Positions 29,157-38,279 of a DNA stretch of 64,000 bases are shown here, piece after piece (the first letter of the stretch is position 1; each line of letters begins with the position of its first letter). The stretch covers positions 186,001 through 250,000 of the forward strand of contig NZ_JBKFFP010000004.1 of the NCBI RefSeq assembly GCF_046506625.1, read 5' to 3'. A program made the translations under genes and the position numbers. The notes beneath the pieces were generated by a model. It ran no database searches, was not told the origin of the DNA, and saw only the letters and a list, made by a program, of their open reading frames with translations. This DNA comes from Zhengella sedimenti. Its GTDB lineage: Bacteria; Pseudomonadota; Alphaproteobacteria; Rhizobiales; Rhizobiaceae.

Positions 29157-30695
29157 TCAGGCCTGCTCCTTGTCCACGTAGCGGGGGAAGACGCCCTGCG
29201 GGACCGGGAGTTCGGTGCCAGGCACGAGCCGGTCTTCCAGGTTGGCGAAGGCGCGCGCGCCGTCCGGCACGGCCACCAGGTCGAGCAGGCGCGAACAGGC
29301 CGCCGGCATGACCGGCTGGGCCAGGATCGCGATACGCCGCACGGTCTCGGCCACGGTGTAGAGAACCGTCGCCATGCGGTCCGGATCGGTCTTGCGCAGC
29401 ACCCAGGGCGCCTGGGTGTCGATATACTTGTCGGCCTCGGTGACAATGGCGAAGATCGCTTCAACCGCCTTGTGGATGGCCTGGCGGTCCATCGCTTCGC
29501 GCGCGGCCTCCAGCGCCCTTGCCGCCGACGCGATCAACGCCTCGTCCTCCGGCTTCAGGTCGTCATTGCCGGGAACCAGGCCACCGCAATTCTTCGCGAT
29601 CATCGAAAGCGAACGTTGCGCCAGGTTGCCCAATCCGTTGGCGAGATCCGCATTGGTGCGCTGGACGATGGCCTCGTGGCTGTAGGACCCGTCATTGCCG
29701 AAGGGCACTTCGCGCATGAAGAAATAACGCACCTGGTCGAGGCCGTATTCTTCGACCAGGGCGAACGGGTCGACCACGTTGCCGACCGACTTCGACATCT
29801 TCTCGCCCTTGTTGAACAGGAAGCCGTGGGCATAGACGCGGGCGGGCAGCGGCACGCCGGCGCTCATCAGGAAGGCCGGCCAGTAGACGGCATGGAAGCG
29901 CACGATATCCTTGCCGATGATGTGCAGCGCGGGCCAGTATTTCCAGCGCGCTGCATCGGCATCCGGGAAGCCGGCGGCGGTGATGTAATTGGTCAGCGCG
30001 TCCACCCAGACATACATGACGTGCTTGTCGTTTCCGGGCACGGGAATGCCCCAGTCGAAGCTGGTGCGCGAGATGGAAAGATCCTTCAGGCCGCCCTTGA
30101 CGAAGCTCATCACCTCGTTGCGCCGTTCCGCCGGCGCCACGAAATCCGGGTTGTCGGTGTAGAGGCTGAGAAGCTTGTCGCCATAGGCGGAGAGGCGGAA
30201 ATAATAGCTTTCCTCCTCCACCCACTCCACCGGCGAACCGAGCGGTTCGCGGCGCACGCCGTCCTCGCCGACCGTTGTCTCGCTCTCGTCGAAGAAGGCT
30301 TCCTGGCGCACGGAATACCAGCCGCCATAGGTATCGAGATAGATGTCGCCATTGGCTTCCATGCGCCGCCAGAGTTCCTGGCAGGAAATGCGGTGGCGTT
30401 CCTCGGTGGTGCGGATGAAATCGTCGTTGGAACAGCCCAGCACCTCGACCATGCGGCGGAAGACCGCGGAATTGCGGTCGGCCAGTTCGATGGGCGCGAT
30501 CCCCTCCTTCTGGGCCGTCTGCTGCATCTTCTGCCCATGCTCGTCCGTGCCGGTCAGGAAGAAGACATCCTTGCCGTCAAGGCGCGCGAAACGGGCCAGG
30601 ACGTCCGTCGCGATGGCCGTGTAGGCGTGGCCGATATGCGGCACACCGTTGGGATAGAAGATCGGCGTGGTGATGTAGAAACTGGACGTGGACAT
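29157..30695 (-). CDS. metG: Methionyl-tRNA synthetase
   Basis: 512 residues, the short form without a C-terminal tRNA-binding appendage. The HIGH motif is in PNGVPHIGHAYT at about residues 15-26, and the KMSKS loop is KGEKMSKSVGNVV. FLTGTDEHGQKM is also diagnostic. The enzyme charges tRNA-Met. The open frame continues upstream into holB without a stop, but MSTSSFYITTPIFYPNG is the clear family start. It is followed directly by tatD. Confidence 0.96.
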   Translation of the reverse strand: MSTSSFYITTPIFYPNGVPHIGHAYTAIATDVLARFARLDGKDVFFLTGTDEHGQKMQQTAQKEGIAPIELADRNSAVFRRMVEVLGCSNDDFIRTTEERHRISCQELWRRMEANGDIYLDTYGGWYSVRQEAFFDESETTVGEDGVRREPLGSPVEWVEEESYYFRLSAYGDKLLSLYTDNPDFVAPAERRNEVMSFVKGGLKDLSISRTSFDWGIPVPGNDKHVMYVWVDALTNYITAAGFPDADAARWKYWPALHIIGKDIVRFHAVYWPAFLMSAGVPLPARVYAHGFLFNKGEKMSKSVGNVVDPFALVEEYGLDQVRYFFMREVPFGNDGSYSHEAIVQRTNADLANGLGNLAQRSLSMIAKNCGGLVPGNDDLKPEDEALIASAARALEAAREAMDRQAIHKAVEAIFAIVTEADKYIDTQAPWVLRKTDPDRMATVLYTVAETVRRIAILAQPVMPAACSRLLDLVAVPDGARAFANLEDRLVPGTELPVPQGVFPRYVDKEQA

Positions 30696-30789
30696 GATGG
30701 ATGAAACGCTCCCGCACTGGGCGATTGATGTCTGGCGCGGGATAGCGCAATTGCGCCGCGATTGCCAGTGCGCCGCCCCTGTTTTGGGA

Positions 30790-31842
30790 TCAGCCGTGGA
30801 CGGCGGCGTGAAGCCGGTGCAGCAGTCCGCTGACGTGCTGACGCTTGTCGAGATTGTAGGTCTCGCGCTCGACGATCGTCTGGCGCGTTTCCTCCCACAA
30901 CTCCGCAAGGCGGTTTGCCCCGGCCAGGTCCCCGGCCCTCGCAGCCGTTGCGGCATCGCGGCCGAGGCGGTCTGCCACATGGCGGTTGAACAGGTCGAGC
31001 GCGATTTCGGCATCCCGCCCGGCAAGGGCCTGGGCAATGCGGATCGCCTCGCCCGTATCGAAACGCGGCTGGTCAAGGACGCGGTCGACCGCCTCGGCCA
31101 CGTCCAGGCCGCCATGACGGGTCAGCAGCAGGGCGTTGCGCACGCTTCCCTCCGCAAGTGCTGCAAGCCGCTGGCGCGCCGGCGGATCGTCCGGCGGCTC
31201 TTCGCCAAGGGCCGAGAGCGCAGCCATGAGGTCGCGCTCGCCAAGCGGACGAAGGCGATGCACCTGGCATCGTGAACGGATCGTCGGCAGCAGCCGGCCC
31301 GGCGAATGGCTGACGAGGATGAAGAGGGTGTCCCGCGGCGGCTCCTCCAGGTTCTTCAAAAGCGCATTCGCCGCAGCCGCGTTCATCTGTTCCGCCGGGT
31401 CGACGATGACAATGCGCCAGCTTCCGTCATGGGTGGTCATCGACAGGAAATGGCCAAGGCGGCGGATCTCGTCCACGGTGATGAAGTTCTTGTAGCCGGT
31501 ACCCGTTTCACGCGGCGGTCTTGTCAGGTGCAGGACCGCAGGATGGGCGCCGCTGGCAAGCTGCCGCCAGACGGAATGCGACGGATCCGGCCGGACAAGC
31601 GAAGCGGGTGCATTGGGCCTGTCGCGCTCGGTCAGCATGTGAAAGGCAAGATGGTAGGCCAGTGTCGCCTTGCCGATGCCCTGCGGTCCGGTGAGCAATG
31701 CCGCGTGGTGCATCTTGCCCGTGCGCCAGGCGCTGGCAAACCACAGGGCGGTTTCTTCATGCCCGGCGAGATGGATGTTCTCGGCCGGTTCCGGAATGTC
31801 TGGCAGGCTGTCGGCCTGCTCCGGCGCTAGTCGCTCGCTCAT
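30790..31842 (-). CDS. holB: DNA polymerase III subunit delta prime
   Basis: 350 residues of the clamp-loader AAA+ family. The P-loop is LLTGPQGIGKATLAYHL (GKAT). The DExx-like box is IVIVDPAEQMNAAAANALLK, followed by sensor-1 ILVSHSPGRLLPTIRSRCQ. This subunit is part of the complex that loads the sliding clamp. It lies 6 bp downstream of tmk, the arrangement seen across Alphaproteobacteria. Confidence 0.93.
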   Translation of the reverse strand: MSERLAPEQADSLPDIPEPAENIHLAGHEETALWFASAWRTGKMHHAALLTGPQGIGKATLAYHLAFHMLTERDRPNAPASLVRPDPSHSVWRQLASGAHPAVLHLTRPPRETGTGYKNFITVDEIRRLGHFLSMTTHDGSWRIVIVDPAEQMNAAAANALLKNLEEPPRDTLFILVSHSPGRLLPTIRSRCQVHRLRPLGERDLMAALSALGEEPPDDPPARQRLAALAEGSVRNALLLTRHGGLDVAEAVDRVLDQPRFDTGEAIRIAQALAGRDAEIALDLFNRHVADRLGRDAATAARAGDLAGANRLAELWEETRQTIVERETYNLDKRQHVSGLLHRLHAAVHG

Positions 31843-31848
31843 CGCCCG

Positions 31849-32517
31849 TCACGCATCGGCGGCGGCCGGTTGGCCCGCGCCGCTCCGCTCCAGCAGCGCG
31901 GCGACCTGCCGGCGGACGGCGCCGGCAACGGCATCCGTGTCGCGGGCGGCATCGATCACGCGGCAGCGCTCCGGCTCCGCCGCGGCAATGGCGAGGAAGG
32001 CCTGGCGGCGCTCTTCATGCACCTCGGCCTCCTCCTTTTCGTAGCGGTCCGCATCGCCACCGCCGCGCCGCGCCCGGGCCCGTTCGAGGCCCGCTTCAGC
32101 CGGCAGGTCGAGGATGAGGGTCAGGTCGGGGATCATGCCGTTGACGGCGACTTCCTCGAGCCGCTCCATGAACCCGGGATCGAGCTTTCCGGACACCCCC
32201 TGGTAGACCCGCGAGGAATCCATGAACCGGTCGCACAGCACGATCATGCCGGCTTCCACGGCCGGCCGTATGACCTGCTCGACATGGTCCGACCGCGCGG
32301 TGGAAAAGAGGATCGCCTCCATTGCCGGGCCATAGTGTTCCGCCGCGCCCGACAGAAGCACGTGGCGCACGGCCTCGGCCCCAGGTGAACCGCCCGGCTC
32401 GCGTGTCAGCAGGACACGGTGCCCGCGGGCGCGCAGCCATTCGGCCAGCCGTTCGATCTGGGTGGTCTTGCCGGCCCCCTCGCCCCCCTCGAACGTGATG
32501 AATAGCCCTCGCGGCAC
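31849..32517 (-). CDS. tmk: Thymidylate kinase
   Basis: 222 residues from the GTG at 32517, which gives the family start VPRGLFITFEGGEGAGKTTQ; a TTG at 32541 would add eight residues. The P-loop is GGEGAGKT, and the dTMP-binding DRFMDSSRVYQG follows the LID context. The enzyme phosphorylates dTMP to dTDP. It is transcribed with holB. Confidence 0.94.
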   Translation of the reverse strand: MPRGLFITFEGGEGAGKTTQIERLAEWLRARGHRVLLTREPGGSPGAEAVRHVLLSGAAEHYGPAMEAILFSTARSDHVEQVIRPAVEAGMIVLCDRFMDSSRVYQGVSGKLDPGFMERLEEVAVNGMIPDLTLILDLPAEAGLERARARRGGGDADRYEKEEAEVHEERRQAFLAIAAAEPERCRVIDAARDTDAVAGAVRRQVAALLERSGAGQPAAADA

Positions 32518-32626
32518 CAGTTCCCGCCTTTCCTGCTGCAAACTTGCACTGGGTTTGTCTTAGTGCGCCCTGGCGGAAGCGTCCAGAGTGCCGGTCCGGT
32601 TGCGAAGGCGGCAGAGCCCGCAAAGG

Positions 32627-33796
32627 CTAACCGCGCAGCCAGCCGAGCATGAGTTCCTCGACGGCATCCAGCGCCCGCTGCTGAAGCGTGCCCTTCCCCA
32701 CAGATTCGGCGGCATAAAGCGGCGTTTCCTGGCTGAGCGTATCGCCGATCCACACCTTCAGCGCGCCGATCCGCGTCCCTTCCTCCACCGGTACATCCAC
32801 AGGACCTTCATAGACGATGCGGGCAATGAGCCGGTCGCGGTTCGTGATCGGCACGAGAATGGAAACGGGCCCGTCGGCACGCAGGGCGACGCCGGATTTC
32901 GCGCCGCCATACAGATCGGCCTCGCCGATGATCTCGCCTTCCTTGAAGATCTGCCTGCTCTCAAAGGCCCGGATGCCCCAGTCCAGGATCTTGCGGGCCT
33001 CCTCGGCGCGCTGGCGGTCCGTCTCCATGCCCGACATGGCGACGAAGATGCGCCGGCCCTCGCGATTCACCGAGCCGACAATCGCGTAACCGCTTTCCTC
33101 CGTGAAACCGGTCTTCATGCCGTCGGCACCGATATCCATGCGCAGAAGCGGATTGCGGTTGCGCTGCAGGATCTTGTTCCAGGTGAATTCGGTCTGGCTG
33201 TAATACCGGTAGTATTCGGGATAGGTCTTCCAGATGTGCATGGCGAGTTTCGCCAGATCCTTCATGGTGACGACCTGGCCCTCCGCGGGCAGTCCCGTGG
33301 AATTCCTGAAAACCGATTTCTCCAGCCCGATCTTGCGGGCCCGTTCGGTCATCAGGCGCGCGAAATTCTCTTCCGATCCGGCCATGCCCTCGGCAATGAT
33401 GATGCAGCCGTCATTGGCCGATTGCACGATCACGGCCTGGATCAGGTCCTCCAGCCGGATTTCAGACTTCACCTCCGCGAACATGGTCGAGCCGCCCGAC
33501 ACCGCGCCGCCGGTGCGCCAGGCGTTTTCCGACACATAGAACGTGTCGTCCATGCTCAGGCGGCCGGTGCTGAGCGCATGGAACACTACCTCCATGGTCA
33601 TCATCTTGGCCAGCGAGGCGGGTGGAACGAGCTTCTCCTCGTTCTTCGCAAACAGGATCGAGCCGGTGCCGGCGTCGATCATGTAGGCGGTGTCGGCCGT
33701 CGTTTCGAACAATTGCGCGCTGGCAGGGGTCACGGCCAGCAGAATGATCGCCCATCCCAGCAGCATGGAGCGGCGGATCGCCATCAAGATGATCAT
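32627..33796 (-). CDS. D-alanyl-D-alanine carboxypeptidase (penicillin-binding protein, DacA/DacF type)
   Basis: About 389 residues with a signal peptide ending around PASAQ (residue 28). Active-site motifs are SLAK (S61, K64), SAN (126-128 in IVQSANDG) and KTG (228-230 in DGMKTGFTE). A C-terminal domain with GALKVWIGDTL is the PBP5-like appendage and the final residues may form an amphipathic membrane anchor. It trims the terminal D-Ala of peptidoglycan stem peptides. Start at 33796 or 33784 gives the same mature protein. Confidence 0.92.
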   Translation of the reverse strand: MIILMAIRRSMLLGWAIILLAVTPASAQLFETTADTAYMIDAGTGSILFAKNEEKLVPPASLAKMMTMEVVFHALSTGRLSMDDTFYVSENAWRTGGAVSGGSTMFAEVKSEIRLEDLIQAVIVQSANDGCIIIAEGMAGSEENFARLMTERARKIGLEKSVFRNSTGLPAEGQVVTMKDLAKLAMHIWKTYPEYYRYYSQTEFTWNKILQRNRNPLLRMDIGADGMKTGFTEESGYAIVGSVNREGRRIFVAMSGMETDRQRAEEARKILDWGIRAFESRQIFKEGEIIGEADLYGGAKSGVALRADGPVSILVPITNRDRLIARIVYEGPVDVPVEEGTRIGALKVWIGDTLSQETPLYAAESVGKGTLQQRALDAVEELMLGWLRG

Positions 33797-33893
33797 CGGA
33801 AAGCCTGCCCGCCCTGGTTCATTGCGCCCGGCCCAAGCTAGCAAGATGTGGCGGACGGGATCAACCGCGTTGCAGCGCGGCTCGATCGAAATG

Positions 33894-35147
33894 TCAGTCG
33901 CGAACGAAGAACGCGTCCGGGGCCCCGGCATTCCAGGCGGCGCGCAGCACGGCATTCTCGTCGCGGCCCTGGCGCACATGCAGCGTCAGGACATGCGACA
34001 CGCCGTCTTGCGAGGAGAATGTCTGCAATTGCGACCGTCCCTCGCCCTTCAGGGCGTCGGCGATGGCAAGCGCCTGCCGGCGGTCAGCAAAGGTGCCGAC
34101 ATGGAGCGCCGGCCCCGTGACATCGACGCCGGAACGGCGCCATGACGCCTTGAGCGCTTCAGGGTTCAGGCCGTGGCCCAGGTCATGCGAGGCAAAGGCC
34201 GAGGCGGCAGCCGACACGCGTTCCGAAGCATAGGAGAGCGCCTGCACCGGTTGAGCCGAGGCAAGCCCGGAACCGGGGCGGGAAACCGGAACCGGCGCGA
34301 TGTCCGGCAGGCGGAACAAGGAATCTCCGGTCGGTGCATAGGCTGCCGGGATGATCGAGCCGACCGGCATTGCCGACGGAGCGGACGTTGCGCCCGCATA
34401 GGCGTTGACGGCGCTGACGCCTGGCAGATTGCCTTCCGGCCGGCGCGCGCCGACCACGGAGGGGCCGGTATCGGCCATCGCCAGCATGACGCCGGACATC
34501 CCGGTTGCAGGCGACGCATTGCCCGGATTGTAGGATGCCATCAGCGTTTCGGTATTTTCGCCCTCGATGGGCGCCGGCCCGACATAGTCCACCCGGACGG
34601 TGGCGACACCGGAACTCTTGTAGTCGAGCAATTCGGCGGCGCGCCGCGACAGGTCAATGATGCGGTTGTGTGCGAATGGCCCGCGATCATTGACGCGGAC
34701 GATGACGGATGCCCCGTTGGACATGTTCGTGACACGGGCATAGCTGGGCAGCGGCATGGTCGGGTGCGCTGCCGACAGGTGCGTCATGTCATAGACTTCG
34801 CCATTGGCGGTCAATCGTCCGTGGAAGGCATTGCCGTACCAGCTTGCCTTGCCGACCTTGCTGTAGTTCGGATCCTTCTTGGGATGATACCATTTCCCGG
34901 CGACGCGGTAGGGCTTGCCGATCTGTTCGCGGCCGCCGCCACGCTTGAGCCGCGACCGCTTTTCGGTGACGCGCGGGCTGGCCTTCACCCCATATTTTGC
35001 TTCAGGGAAATATTCCTTTCCGGAAGCCTCCGGCGCACGTGCGGACTTGTAGGAGGTCTTGGCGCCCGGACCCGCGCAAGCGGCCAGCACGATAAGCGCC
35101 GTTCCCGCAGCACAAATTGCAATGGCGCGCTTGAAGCCCGATACCAT
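33894..35147 (-). CDS. rlpA: RlpA-family septal ring lytic transglycosylase with SPOR domain
   Basis: 417 residues. The signal ends in the lipobox LAACAG, predicting an outer-membrane lipoprotein. The double-psi beta-barrel is GKASWYGNAFHGRLTANGE to VIVRVNDRGPFAHNR, containing the catalytic Glu/Asp region. A long Ala/Ser/Pro-rich linker leads to a C-terminal SPOR-like domain (HVGTFADRRQALAIADAL). RlpA cuts glycan strands lacking stem peptides at the septum. It is 97 bp from the carboxypeptidase that supplies stem-peptide trimming. Confidence 0.9.
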   Translation of the reverse strand: MVSGFKRAIAICAAGTALIVLAACAGPGAKTSYKSARAPEASGKEYFPEAKYGVKASPRVTEKRSRLKRGGGREQIGKPYRVAGKWYHPKKDPNYSKVGKASWYGNAFHGRLTANGEVYDMTHLSAAHPTMPLPSYARVTNMSNGASVIVRVNDRGPFAHNRIIDLSRRAAELLDYKSSGVATVRVDYVGPAPIEGENTETLMASYNPGNASPATGMSGVMLAMADTGPSVVGARRPEGNLPGVSAVNAYAGATSAPSAMPVGSIIPAAYAPTGDSLFRLPDIAPVPVSRPGSGLASAQPVQALSYASERVSAAASAFASHDLGHGLNPEALKASWRRSGVDVTGPALHVGTFADRRQALAIADALKGEGRSQLQTFSSQDGVSHVLTLHVRQGRDENAVLRAAWNAGAPDAFFVRD

Positions 35148-35292
35148 GATGTCTGCCCTCTCCTGACACTCGCCCTTTTCCGCCGGTTGGCCCGGTCTCG
35201 TCAACCGGGAACACTAGCCGAAAAGTTTTAGTAGTCGATTAATCCAATGTGTCGTCATCGGGGCAGGAATAAGGCAGGCGGGGCGTTTTGTC

Positions 35293-35670
35293 CTAACGCA
35301 TGATGCGGCCATTCCCCGCATACCCGTCATCGCGGACCCAGCGGAACTTGTCGGCCCCTGTCAGGATGATGTTGAAGCAGAACGTGCGTCCGCGATACCA
35401 GCTTGGCCATTGCTGGCACAACTGGTCACCATTGACCCACCAGCGTCCTGTTTCGCGCGGCGCGAAGAAACGGGCGAGACCGAGCGCGGTGCCATCCCCT
35501 GTCACGCGGCCGGCCTGGTCGTAGCGCAAGGGAAAATCGCCGAAACCGGTTTCCAGGAAGACGGTACCTGTGACGACCATGTCCCGGACTTCGGACCCGG
35601 ACAGCTTGGTTGCACTGGCCGGCAGGCAAAGCGCCAGGACCAGCACTCCGGCGGAAACGACACGACGCAT
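35293..35670 (-). CDS. Small exported protein of unknown function
   Basis: 125 residues with a signal peptide (MRRVVSAGVLVLALCLPASA). The mature protein is about 105 residues, rich in Trp and aromatics, with two cysteines (QLCQQW and TFCFNI) that could form a disulfide. ETGRWWVNGDQLCQQWPSWY is its most distinctive stretch. I recall similar short periplasmic proteins in Rhizobiales, but no function. It stands alone before the tRNA-Ser gene. Confidence 0.75.
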   Translation of the reverse strand: MRRVVSAGVLVLALCLPASATKLSGSEVRDMVVTGTVFLETGFGDFPLRYDQAGRVTGDGTALGLARFFAPRETGRWWVNGDQLCQQWPSWYRGRTFCFNIILTGADKFRWVRDDGYAGNGRIMR

Positions 35671-35753
35671 TGAAAACCTCCTGTGAGATGGTCGGATTTC
35701 CCTCCTACGCGGATTTCCGTCTGGCGGATCATGCCGGACCGTCGCCCCGCCCC

Positions 35754-35782
35754 TTGAAATGGGACGCGCCTTGGCTCATAGG
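35754..35782 (+). promoter_or_regulatory. Putative promoter of tRNA-Ser
   Basis: TTGAAA at 35754-35759 and CATAGG at 35777-35782 are separated by 17 bp, ten bases before the tRNA. The -10 match is weak. Confidence 0.35.
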
Positions 35783-35791
35783 GATCGGCGT

Positions 35792-35881
35792 GGATGGGTG
35801 GCCGAGCGGTTTAAGGCACCGGTCTTGAAAACCGGCGTGCGCGAGAGCGTACCGTGGGTTCGAATCCCACCCCATCCGCCA
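35792..35881 (+). tRNA. tRNA-Ser (anticodon UGA)
   Basis: A 90-nt type II tRNA. The acceptor arms GGATGGG and CCCATCC pair perfectly, followed by discriminator G and encoded CCA. The anticodon loop is CTTGAAA, giving TGA. The variable arm is long, as in serine tRNAs, and the T arm contains GGTTCGAATCC. The 3' end is the apparent attachment site of an accessory island. Confidence 0.97.
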
Positions 35882-35962
35882 CCTGGTCCACCGAAAGCGT
35901 TCTCCCCATCCGGCTGCGGCCGGATTTTCCCGTTGTTTTCAAGTGATATGCGGGCCGGGCTG
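35866..35962 (+). repeat. Left copy of the island-flanking direct repeat (tRNA 3' end, terminator and flank)
   Basis: Starts in the tRNA T arm and runs through its 3' end and terminator. Of the first 75 bases, 70 match the copy at 58786-58860 in the same orientation, and weaker similarity continues for about 20 bp. The offset is 22,920 bp. Confidence 0.85.
35908..35928 (+). terminator. Rho-independent terminator of tRNA-Ser
   Basis: ATCCGGC (35908-35914) and GCCGGAT (35919-35925) form a perfect 7-bp stem with a TGCG loop, followed by TTT. A matching hairpin occurs at 58828-58848. Confidence 0.8.
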
Positions 35963-35989
35963 TTAACCGCCCCCTGCCACCAAGAGGTC

Positions 35990-36589
35990 GAGGTGCTGAA
36001 CGACGACCGTGCCGACTGGCGGGAAGCCTGGGCGCTGTTTCCCGGTGACGTTGCCTATGTCTGGCACGGCGCCCTGCATGCAAGCCTCGTTGCCGCAAGC
36101 CTCGAGGCCTCGGGCTTTGCCATCCGCTCGCAAATCATCTGGGACAAGACCCGCCTCGTGATCGGTCGTGGCGATTACCATTGGGCCCACGAACCGGCGT
36201 GGTATGCGGTGCGCAAGGGCAAGACCGGCCACTGGTCCGGCGATCGGAAGCAGTCCACCGTGTGGGCAATCGAGCACCGTCGCTCCGACTCCGGCCATGG
36301 AACGCAGAAGCCCGTGGAATGCATGAAGCGCCCGATCGAGAACAACTCCTCGCCCGGCCAGGCGATCTACGAGCCCTTCTCCGGCTCCGGTACCACGATC
36401 ATCGCGGCCGAGATGACGGGACGGGCCTGCCACGCCATCGAATTGAACCCTGCTTACGTGGATGTCGCCATCCGGCGCTGGCAGGACTTCACCGGAAAGC
36501 AGGCGGTGCTGGAGGCCACAGGTCAGGGCTTTGCCGATGCACAAAGCGAACGGACTGCCGGCAAGGCGGGGTTGTCATGTGGCGCCTAG
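35990..36589 (+). pseudogene. 5'-truncated phage-type DNA N4/N6 methyltransferase
   Basis: About 200 residues remain. Present are the S-adenosylmethionine-site motif EPFSGSGTTIIAAEMTGR, the region SQIIWDKTRLVIGRGDYHW, and the C-terminal AIELNPAYVDVAIRRWQ. The catalytic DPPY half that should come first is missing. The reading frame runs upstream into the repeat without a credible start. Full-length homologues sit in prophages, often fused to a ParB-like domain. The truncation at the attachment repeat suggests that one end of a prophage was eroded here. Confidence 0.8.
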
Positions 36590-36831
36590 CCATCTCTCCG
36601 GGTTCAGGGGGTGGGGGGGATCACATCTTGACAGGTTTTAGGGTGGAAACCGGTCGGGTCCCTCACCTTTCACATCCGCGAATTTGCCAAGGGGGGTCCC
36701 TGGAGCAGTTCGCCCCCGAGAACGGCGCAACAGCGCGGTTCCAGGCAAGTCCGGTGATGGCAAACCGGTATCGAACCGGCGACAAACTGCGGGGTTGAGT
36801 GGTACCGCCCGCCAGGAGAGGGAAGCTGACA

Positions 36832-37293
36832 ATGCGCGGACGCAAACCCGTTCCGACTGCCCTGAAGCTCATCAACGGCAATCCCGGCAAACGGCCGCTG
36901 AACGGCAACGAGCCGAAGCCGGTCATCGCCATGCCCTCCTGCCCGTCCCATCTGTCGGCGCCGGCCAGGACAGAATGGAAGCGCCTGGTGCGCTACCTGC
37001 ACGATCTCGGCATCATCACCGAACTCGATCGCTCGGCGCTGGCGGCCTACTGCCAGGCCTATGGGCGATGGGTGGAGGCGGAGCGGGCCCTGAAGAAGAC
37101 CCCGCCGCTGCTGCGAACGCCGGCCGGCTATGTCCAGCCCTCTCCCTGGCTTGCCATCGCCAACAAGAACCTCGAACTCATGCACCGCTTCATGAGCGAG
37201 CTCGGCCTGTCACCGGTTGCCCGCAGCCGGGTCGAGACCGTGAACCGCCTTGCCCGGAAACCATGGGAGGATGACGATGACTTCTTCGATTGA
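36832..37293 (+). CDS. Phage terminase small subunit, P27 family
   Basis: 153 residues. RGRKPVPTALKLINGNPGKR at the N-terminus and EWKRLVRYLHDLGIITELD are the hallmarks of P27-family small terminases, which recognise phage DNA for packaging. It starts with ATG at 36832 after AGGAGAGGGA. The large terminase subunit normally next to it is absent, so the module is incomplete. The preceding 240 bp contain no gene I can support. Confidence 0.85.
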   Translation: MRGRKPVPTALKLINGNPGKRPLNGNEPKPVIAMPSCPSHLSAPARTEWKRLVRYLHDLGIITELDRSALAAYCQAYGRWVEAERALKKTPPLLRTPAGYVQPSPWLAIANKNLELMHRFMSELGLSPVARSRVETVNRLARKPWEDDDDFFD

Positions 37294-37349
37294 CCACAAG
37301 CGCCATGACGGCATGTCAGGGCCGGCCACCCCGACGGATGAGGTCTGAG

Positions 37350-37811
37350 ATGGGCCGGCGCGCACATTGCCCGACGCCTGTGGACCGCCGGCAGGTCGAG
37401 ACGCTGGCCGGTTACGGCGTTCCGGAGGCGCGGATTGCCGGGCTGCTTTCCATTGACCCAAAGACCTTGCGCAAGCACTACCGGTCGGAACTCGACCACG
37501 GCCACACAAAGGCCAATGCGAAGGTTGCCGAGAAACTGTTCCGGATTGCCACGGGTGACGGTCGTGAAGCGGTCACCGCCGCGATCTTCTGGCTCAAGAC
37601 CCGGGCGGGCTGGATCGATGCCGCCAGAAGCGGTGCAGGCGCCTGGTCTGGCGAACAGGACGATCCGGCCAACCGCGTGACGCGGATCATCATTACTCCG
37701 GCGACCATGCCCGGCCAAGACGACGATAAGGATGCGGATGCGGATGAGGACGACGATCCGAGGCTGATCGAACATGACCGTACGGAAAGACGGAGAACCG
37801 GGCATGGATGA
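37350..37811 (+). CDS. Phage-associated helix-turn-helix-like protein, copy 1
   Basis: About 153 residues, function unknown. VETLAGYGVPEARIAGLLSI followed by DPKTLRKHYRSELDHG resembles a helix-turn-helix. KVAEKLFRIATGDG and VTAAIFWLKTRAGW are shared nearly word for word with the next gene. The C-terminus is acidic (DDDKDADADEDDDPR). It begins at ATG 37350 and overlaps copy 2. A role in phage DNA packaging or regulation is possible from position only. Confidence 0.65.
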   Translation: MGRRAHCPTPVDRRQVETLAGYGVPEARIAGLLSIDPKTLRKHYRSELDHGHTKANAKVAEKLFRIATGDGREAVTAAIFWLKTRAGWIDAARSGAGAWSGEQDDPANRVTRIIITPATMPGQDDDKDADADEDDDPRLIEHDRTERRRTGHG

Positions 37812-38208
37812 AACCGGCGAGATCGATACCACCCTGCCCGATGCCAGGCGGGTCGGGGCGCTGGCCGGCTTCGGCCTGACCGCCGGGGACATCGCCCGCA
37901 TCTTCGATCTCACGCCAGCCACCGTCGAAGATCTGTTCGCCCGCGAACTGGCAGGCGGCCAGATCAAGGCCAATGCCCGGGTGGCTGAAAGCCTCTACCG
38001 CATGGCGCTCGGTGATGGGCGTGGTGCCGTCACGGCCGCCATCTTCTGGCTCAAGACCCGCGCCCGCTGGAAGGAAGAACCACGCAGCGACAACGGCGAC
38101 CACACGGCCTCCGCTCTGCGCGCCGGCGAGGATGCCACCGCGCGGTTCCGCCAGAAGATCACGATTCTTGCCGCGCGCCTGAATGGCGAGAGCGACAGGA
38201 CGCTTTAG
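37804..38208 (+). CDS. Phage-associated helix-turn-helix-like protein, copy 2
   Basis: About 134 residues, paralogous to the preceding gene. Shared elements are VGALAGFGLTAGDIARIFDL (helix-turn-helix region) and VTAAIFWLKTRARWKEEPRS. The long acidic tail of copy 1 is replaced by a basic C-terminus (FRQKITILAARLNGESDR). ATG 37804 overlaps the end of copy 1 by 8 bp; an upstream ATG at 37774 is also open. Confidence 0.62.
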   Translation: MDETGEIDTTLPDARRVGALAGFGLTAGDIARIFDLTPATVEDLFARELAGGQIKANARVAESLYRMALGDGRGAVTAAIFWLKTRARWKEEPRSDNGDHTASALRAGEDATARFRQKITILAARLNGESDRTL

Positions 38209-38279
38209 GGGCCGAAAAACCTACCCTCTTCAGCCATGCGCAATCATGGTCCGGTGCAGCAAGAGCGACCCGTTGTGTC

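Noticed and set aside
35990..36589. Restriction-modification or other defence system
   Set aside because: The methyltransferase lacks its catalytic half and no nuclease or other defence gene is adjacent; phage origin is the simpler explanation.
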